The notes beneath the pieces are model-generated. The model saw only the letters and a list, made by a program, of their open reading frames with translations. It was not told where the DNA came from and did not search any database. Below, piece after piece: positions 34,319-37,405 of a DNA stretch of 37,405 nt. The first letter of the stretch is position 1; each line of letters opens with the position of its first letter. The translations under genes were made by a program, and so were the position numbers. Location of the stretch: assembly GCA_025359485.1 (NCBI GenBank), contig JANYGA010000243.1, positions 1-37,405 on the forward strand, read 5' to 3'. The stretch comes from Rhodospirillales bacterium (GTDB lineage Bacteria; Vulcanimicrobiota; Vulcanimicrobiia; Vulcanimicrobiales; Vulcanimicrobiaceae).

Positions 34319-35097
34319 TCCAAACACCAGATGCGACGTCACTTCACGATAAAATGAACGTCGTCGATCTCGATGTGTTCTACGGGAATTTCCAAGCGAT
34401 CAAAAAGGGCAATCTCGCCGTCCCCGATCATCGCGTGATGGCGCTCATCGGACCGTCGGGTTGCGGCAAGTCGACGTTCATTCGCGCGCTCAATCGGATG
34501 CACGATCTCACGCCGGGCGCCCGTGTCGAAGGCACGATCACGCTCGACGGCACGGACATCTACGCGCCCGACATCGACCCCGTAACGGTCCGTCATCGCA
34601 TCGGGATGGTCTTTCAGCGGCCGAATCCATTTCCCAAATCGATCTTCGAAAACGTCGTGTACGGCCCGAAGATCCACGGTGAGAAAAATGCGAAGCGCCT
34701 TCTCGAGATCGCGGAGAAGAGTCTGCGTGCGGCGGCACTTTGGGACGAAGTCAAGGATCGGCTCAATCGTTCGGCACTCGACCTTTCCGGCGGCCAGCAG
34801 CAGCGGCTCTGCATCGCGCGCGTACTCGCCGTCGAACCCGAAGTGATCCTCATGGACGAGCCCGCATCAGCGCTCGACCCCATCGCGACATCGAAGATCG
34901 AAGATCTCATCGGCGAGCTCAAGAAAAAATACACCGTCATCATCGTGACGCACTCCATGCAGCAAGCCGCACGAATCTCGGACTTTACGACGTTTTTTCT
35001 TTTGGGCGAACTCATCGAAGTCGGGACGACATCGGATATCTTTACGCGACCAAAAGATAAACGGACCGAAGATTACATCACGGGCCGCTACGGCTAG
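34315..35097 (+). CDS. pstB: Phosphate ABC transporter ATP-binding protein PstB
   Basis: ATPase of 260 aa with Walker [29 protein letters not shown] (a PstB-specific segment), signature [16 protein letters not shown], Walker [14 protein letters not shown] and H-loop THSM. ATG 34315 overlaps the pstA stop. The usual next gene phoU is missing; the convergent acetyltransferase gene follows after 15 bp. Confidence 0.96.
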   Translation: MIQTPDATSLHDKMNVVDLDVFYGNFQAIKKGNLAVPDHRVMALIGPSGCGKSTFIRALNRMHDLTPGARVEGTITLDGTDIYAPDIDPVTVRHRIGMVFQRPNPFPKSIFENVVYGPKIHGEKNAKRLLEIAEKSLRAAALWDEVKDRLNRSALDLSGGQQQRLCIARVLAVEPEVILMDEPASALDPIATSKIEDLIGELKKKYTVIIVTHSMQQAARISDFTTFFLLGELIEVGTTSDIFTRPKDKRTEDYITGRYG

Positions 35098-35120
35098 GCG
35101 GAGCGCTAACAGCTAGCCGT
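35090..35120. terminator. Inverted repeat joining the stop codons of pstB and the acetyltransferase gene
   Basis: Perfect 8-bp arms ACGGCTAG (35090-35097) and CTAGCCGT (35113-35120) with a 15-nt loop. Both TAG stops lie in the arms, because both genes end in a Gly-stop (GGC TAG). A bidirectional terminator is possible; no T-tract is present. Confidence 0.4.
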
Positions 35121-35721
35121 TGATCAAGGCACCCGTTCCAAAACGAGGTGGGCGAGCCAATCGCCGCTCGAGATCGGTCTTCACTTTGCGCCACTCGCTC
35201 GCGATAATGCTGTAGACGGCGCTATCGCGTTCGAAGCTGTTGATCGCCCGAGCGCGATGCGAGCGAAGCGTACCTTCATATACCGCACCGATGCGGACGA
35301 GCGCCGCGCGCGAACGACCGTTCTGCGCATCGGTGTAGAAGGCGACGCGCAACATCTCACGCACTTCGAACGCTTCTCGAAAAAGCAGATATTTCGCTTC
35401 GGTATTCGCGGGCGTTCGCTGGTGCTCGGGCGCGAGCCACGTCCAACCGATTTCGAGTGCTCGTTCGCTCGGCTTGATATCGAGATAGCGCGTCGATCCG
35501 ATCGCCTTCCCGCTCGACTTATCGACGATGGCGAAAGGCTCTTCACTGCCGGATTCCGCATTCGCGCGTGCGAGCTCGATCCAGCGTTCGACGTCGGCTT
35601 CACTCGTGAAACCGCGCAGGGGCATGTATCGCCAGATCTCCGGCCGCGCCGCCGCTGCGAAGAGATCGCGCGCGTGGGCCGCGTCGAGGGGTTCGAGACG
35701 TACGAATCGACCTTCGAGCAT
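35113..35721 (-). CDS. GNAT-family N-acetyltransferase (RimJ/RimL-like)
   Basis: Acetyltransferase of 202 aa. ATG 35721 gives the typical opening MLEGRFVRLEPLDAAHARDL and has a GGAGAAAG sequence upstream; ATG 35742 would add seven residues. Core features are IGSTRYLDIKPSERALEIGW, the acetyl-CoA-binding region LAPEHQRTPANTEAKYLLF and NGRSRAALVRIGAVYEGTLR, the standard motif where a residue in helix 4 faces the substrate. RimJ/RimL-like members acetylate N-termini or small molecules; the target cannot be told. Confidence 0.88.
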   Translation of the reverse strand: MLEGRFVRLEPLDAAHARDLFAAAARPEIWRYMPLRGFTSEADVERWIELARANAESGSEEPFAIVDKSSGKAIGSTRYLDIKPSERALEIGWTWLAPEHQRTPANTEAKYLLFREAFEVREMLRVAFYTDAQNGRSRAALVRIGAVYEGTLRSHRARAINSFERDSAVYSIIASEWRKVKTDLERRLARPPRFGTGALING

Positions 35722-35851
35722 CCTCGCGGTCTTTCTCCGCATATGCCCGTGGCCTTTGTCAGCAGTCGATGTATCGCTCGGCCAAGGGAACGCCCGTCCG
35801 CATCACGGCACGAAGACGTGTTTACTCAAGAACGCACGTAAGGAGACGGAT

Positions 35852-36331
35852 ATGGATAAGACTCGCATCGTTTCGATCGTCGCCCTCGCTACGCTGGTGA
35901 TCGCGCAGACGGCAGCTTCGGCCGTCGAGGTCGCATACACGGGGCCAGCCGGCTGGTCGCACGTCGACGTCGGTGCGCCCGTCGATGCGAAACACGCATT
36001 CGCGCAGTGGCACATCGCGGGCGACATTTCGACCGTCACGTATATCGCGGACGGCACGACGGCCTACGCCGACGCGCTCGCGAATATCCGTAAGAACTTT
36101 AGCGATAATCACATCAAGCCGAGCATCGATAAGGACGTTTCGTGTCGTGGTGCGTCGGCGCACGTCATCGAGTTTTCCGCTGGTCCCGACGGGAAGAAAG
36201 TCGTGATCAACCGGATGCTCGTACCCGCGGGCGACGGTGTCGTGACGATCACGTACGCGCGTTCCGACGGGTCGACGTTCGATCACGATGTGGAAAAATC
36301 GGAATCGACCTATTGCGGGGCGACCTCGTAG
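35852..36331 (+). CDS. Small secreted protein of unknown function
   Basis: Protein of 159 aa starting at ATG 35852 behind AAGGAG (35840-35845), an excellent ribosome-binding site. The signal peptide is IVSIVALATLVIAQTAASA (cleavage at about 24). The mature part is beta-rich: a WSHVDVG opening, IAGDISTVTYIADGTTAY, VVINRMLVPAGDGVVTIT, and two cysteines (SCRGA, YCGA) that could form a disulfide. I do not recognise the family; the layout resembles small periplasmic proteins that measure or bind a ligand. Confidence 0.72.
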   Translation: MDKTRIVSIVALATLVIAQTAASAVEVAYTGPAGWSHVDVGAPVDAKHAFAQWHIAGDISTVTYIADGTTAYADALANIRKNFSDNHIKPSIDKDVSCRGASAHVIEFSAGPDGKKVVINRMLVPAGDGVVTITYARSDGSTFDHDVEKSESTYCGATS

Positions 36332-36404
36332 TTTGGGCCTTCCTCGCGCCGCGGGCAAGTCCCGAGATTCAGGTCCGCCGGGATGGCTGCCGATAATCTG
36401 CCAT

Positions 36405-37172
36405 ATGCGATCGCTGCGACTGTTGCTCTTGGGCGTCATGGCGTGTACGGGTTGCTCCATGACCGTGTCGGAGGTAATCCCGAAGGCGCACCATGGCAAA
36501 TCGTACGTCGTCCATTTCGTGCCGTCGGAAAAGCTGCCGGCGGCTTCTCTCCGAGAGCGAAAGATGGTCGGCATCGCGGCCGAGACCGATGCTGTCACGC
36601 TTCGGTCGCTCGACCCGACGAAGGGCGCTCCCGCGGGGAGCGGCAGCATCGAGGATGTGATCGCTACCGCCGTGCGGATCCCGTCGCTTCTCGACGGCCT
36701 CCGTCACGATGTCGTCATCGCTTCGGCGGTGCTCGGAACGATCGGGGTCGTCAATATTGCCTTCGTCATTGCGGCGATTCGACGTCGCCGCGCGACGATC
36801 GACTGGAGGGATCAGGTGGCACTGCCTGCGGTCGCGTTGCCGATCGGGAGATCGCTCGTGACAACGACGGTTGAGGTCGCGGAGCCGCCGGTCGGGAACC
36901 GAGAAGCGCTAATCTCGGGCGGTTCCGCCGCTACCGCCGTCCCGCGATGTGCCTGTGACGCGCCGATCTCCGCACGTTCGCGGACGGGTCGTTGCCGTCG
37001 TTGCGCGCGAAATGCTCGCGTGCAGCACGCCGAAACTCCGCCAATTGCGACGCCGATCACGCTCACGATCGCCGCAGGTACGGGGGTCGACGAAGACGTG
37101 GAAGTCTCGCGCGCTGTGCTCAAGTCCTCGCGTATCGGTAAGCAGACGGAGTACTACTCGGTCGTCGCATAG
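36405..37172 (+). CDS. Lipoprotein-like membrane protein with zinc-ribbon-like segment, unknown function
   Basis: Protein of 255 aa. I choose ATG 36405 because it gives a lipoprotein-type leader (SLRLLLLGVMACTGCS). A soluble part follows (SYVVHFVPSEKLPAASLRER), then a hydrophobic helix (VIASAVLGTIGVVNIAFVI, about 105-125), then a basic stop and a cytoplasmic-looking tail with four cysteines, CAC and CRRC about 14 residues apart, possibly a zinc ribbon. A lipobox with a later helix and a cytoplasmic metal site is contradictory, so the leader may instead be a first membrane helix. No family recognised; codon quality falls in the Cys region. Confidence 0.55.
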   Translation: MRSLRLLLLGVMACTGCSMTVSEVIPKAHHGKSYVVHFVPSEKLPAASLRERKMVGIAAETDAVTLRSLDPTKGAPAGSGSIEDVIATAVRIPSLLDGLRHDVVIASAVLGTIGVVNIAFVIAAIRRRRATIDWRDQVALPAVALPIGRSLVTTTVEVAEPPVGNREALISGGSAATAVPRCACDAPISARSRTGRCRRCARNARVQHAETPPIATPITLTIAAGTGVDEDVEVSRAVLKSSRIGKQTEYYSVVA

Positions 37173-37191
37173 ACTTCCGACGCGTGAGATC

Positions 37192-37299
37192 GTGTTCGGC
37201 TGCCTCTTCGGATTGATGGTCGGATTTATCGTTTCACGCGTGGTCGAGGGAGTGATGAAGCGAAAATCGTCCGACGCAAAGATGCACAACATCTCATAG
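37192..37299 (+). CDS. Possible small membrane peptide, 35 aa
   Basis: A short frame from GTG 37192 to TAG 37297-37299 encodes a hydrophobic stretch (FGCLFGLMVGFIVSRVV) followed by a basic tail (KRKSSDAKMHNIS). No clear ribosome-binding site. Could be a real small membrane protein or chance. Confidence 0.3.
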   Translation: MFGCLFGLMVGFIVSRVVEGVMKRKSSDAKMHNIS

Positions 37300-37330
37300 C
37301 GGCGCCGCCAAAACGCGACCGCCGCAATTT
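37299..37330 (+). terminator. Weak terminator-like hairpin near the window end
   Basis: Arms GCGGCG (37299-37304) and CGCCGC (37320-37325) with a 15-nt loop, followed by AATTTTAT. The long loop makes this a weak call. The remaining bases to 37405 hold no gene I can support and end near a run of ten A. Confidence 0.3.
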
Positions 37331-37405
37331 TATGATACGGCAACCCTTTCGGACCCGTTCAGACGCGCGTCGAGCGAAGGCCACTGCACTCAAAAAAAAA
37401 ACGCC

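Noticed and set aside
37391-37401. Run of ten A near the window end as a terminator tract
   Set aside because: No stable hairpin directly precedes it and it lies at the end of the window; it may be a contig-edge artefact.
1-37405. Mobile elements, integrase, tRNA, rRNA or CRISPR
   Set aside because: I read both strands for transposase motifs, terminal repeats, tRNA-like cloverleaf elements and regularly spaced repeats and found nothing I could support.

Overview
The window is about 37.4 kb of GC-rich bacterial chromosome, densely packed with single-copy metabolic, envelope and regulatory genes. I see no rRNA, tRNA, CRISPR array, insertion sequence or phage gene. PstS has an ordinary signal peptide rather than a lipobox, and there is an AttEFGH/LolD-like ABC system with a secreted lipocalin-like partner; both suggest a cell with a periplasm. 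Stalk-domain (copper-amine-oxidase-N-like) proteins, heavy GC and frequent GTG/TTG starts would fit a deep-branching phylum such as Eremiobacterota (WPS-2) or a relative. That placement is an inference from overall style and the sequence does not prove it.

Layout. (1) 80-2875: nrnA-truB-ribF, the tail of the usual translation/RNA-processing operon. (2) 2947-5627: a TlpA-like secreted thioredoxin coupled by a 4-bp overlap to a YyaL/SPATA20-type protein. (3) 5628-6254: no intact gene; the minus strand carries what looks like a decayed gene with a HAD-type DVDGT start and an in-frame TAG. (4) 6255-8201 (minus): an unusual double-AAA+ Clp protein with a four-cysteine N-terminus, a membrane anchor and no room for a ClpP-docking loop. 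(5) 8338-20769: twelve plus-strand genes in one run. They are a 7Fe ferredoxin; an overlapping methyltransferase / FAD oxidoreductase / SRPBCC / ketosynthase set; an ABC ATPase; a TIGR04222-like membrane protein with a ten-cysteine Gly/Cys tail; a DUF692 (MNIO) enzyme; a small partner; an FtsX-type permease; an AttH/CrtC-like secreted protein; and an M3 peptidase. (6) 20741-23485 (minus): stalk-domain secreted protein, mini zinc ribbon, Nfu-type Fe-S scaffold, UbiA prenyltransferase. (7) 23588-25688: IclR regulator convergent with a hydroxyacid-oxoacid transhydrogenase-type iron alcohol dehydrogenase. (8) 25748-35097: a phosphate/polyphosphate block with Ppx-HD, a CHAD domain split over two overlapping ORFs, PhoB-PhoR, an acyltransferase, a clear Pho box, and pstSCAB without phoU. 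(9) 35113-37405: GNAT acetyltransferase, a small secreted protein and a lipoprotein-like membrane protein with a zinc-ribbon-like segment.

The best candidate for an undescribed system is the cassette at 12966-15213. The three genes overlap by 4 bp each and couple a membrane protein with an extreme Cys tail to an MNIO-type iron enzyme and a small partner. This is the architecture of MNIO/RiPP pathways (methanobactin, bufferins), but here the presumed substrate is a multi-pass membrane protein. The cassette sits between the ATPase and the permease/secreted subunits of an AttEFGH-like ABC system, and directly behind a small ketosynthase cluster. Second-tier items are the membrane-anchored Clp protein without a ClpP loop, the split CHAD gene with its own internal ribosome-binding site, and a four-repeat Pho box of the CTTAACCT type in front of pstS.
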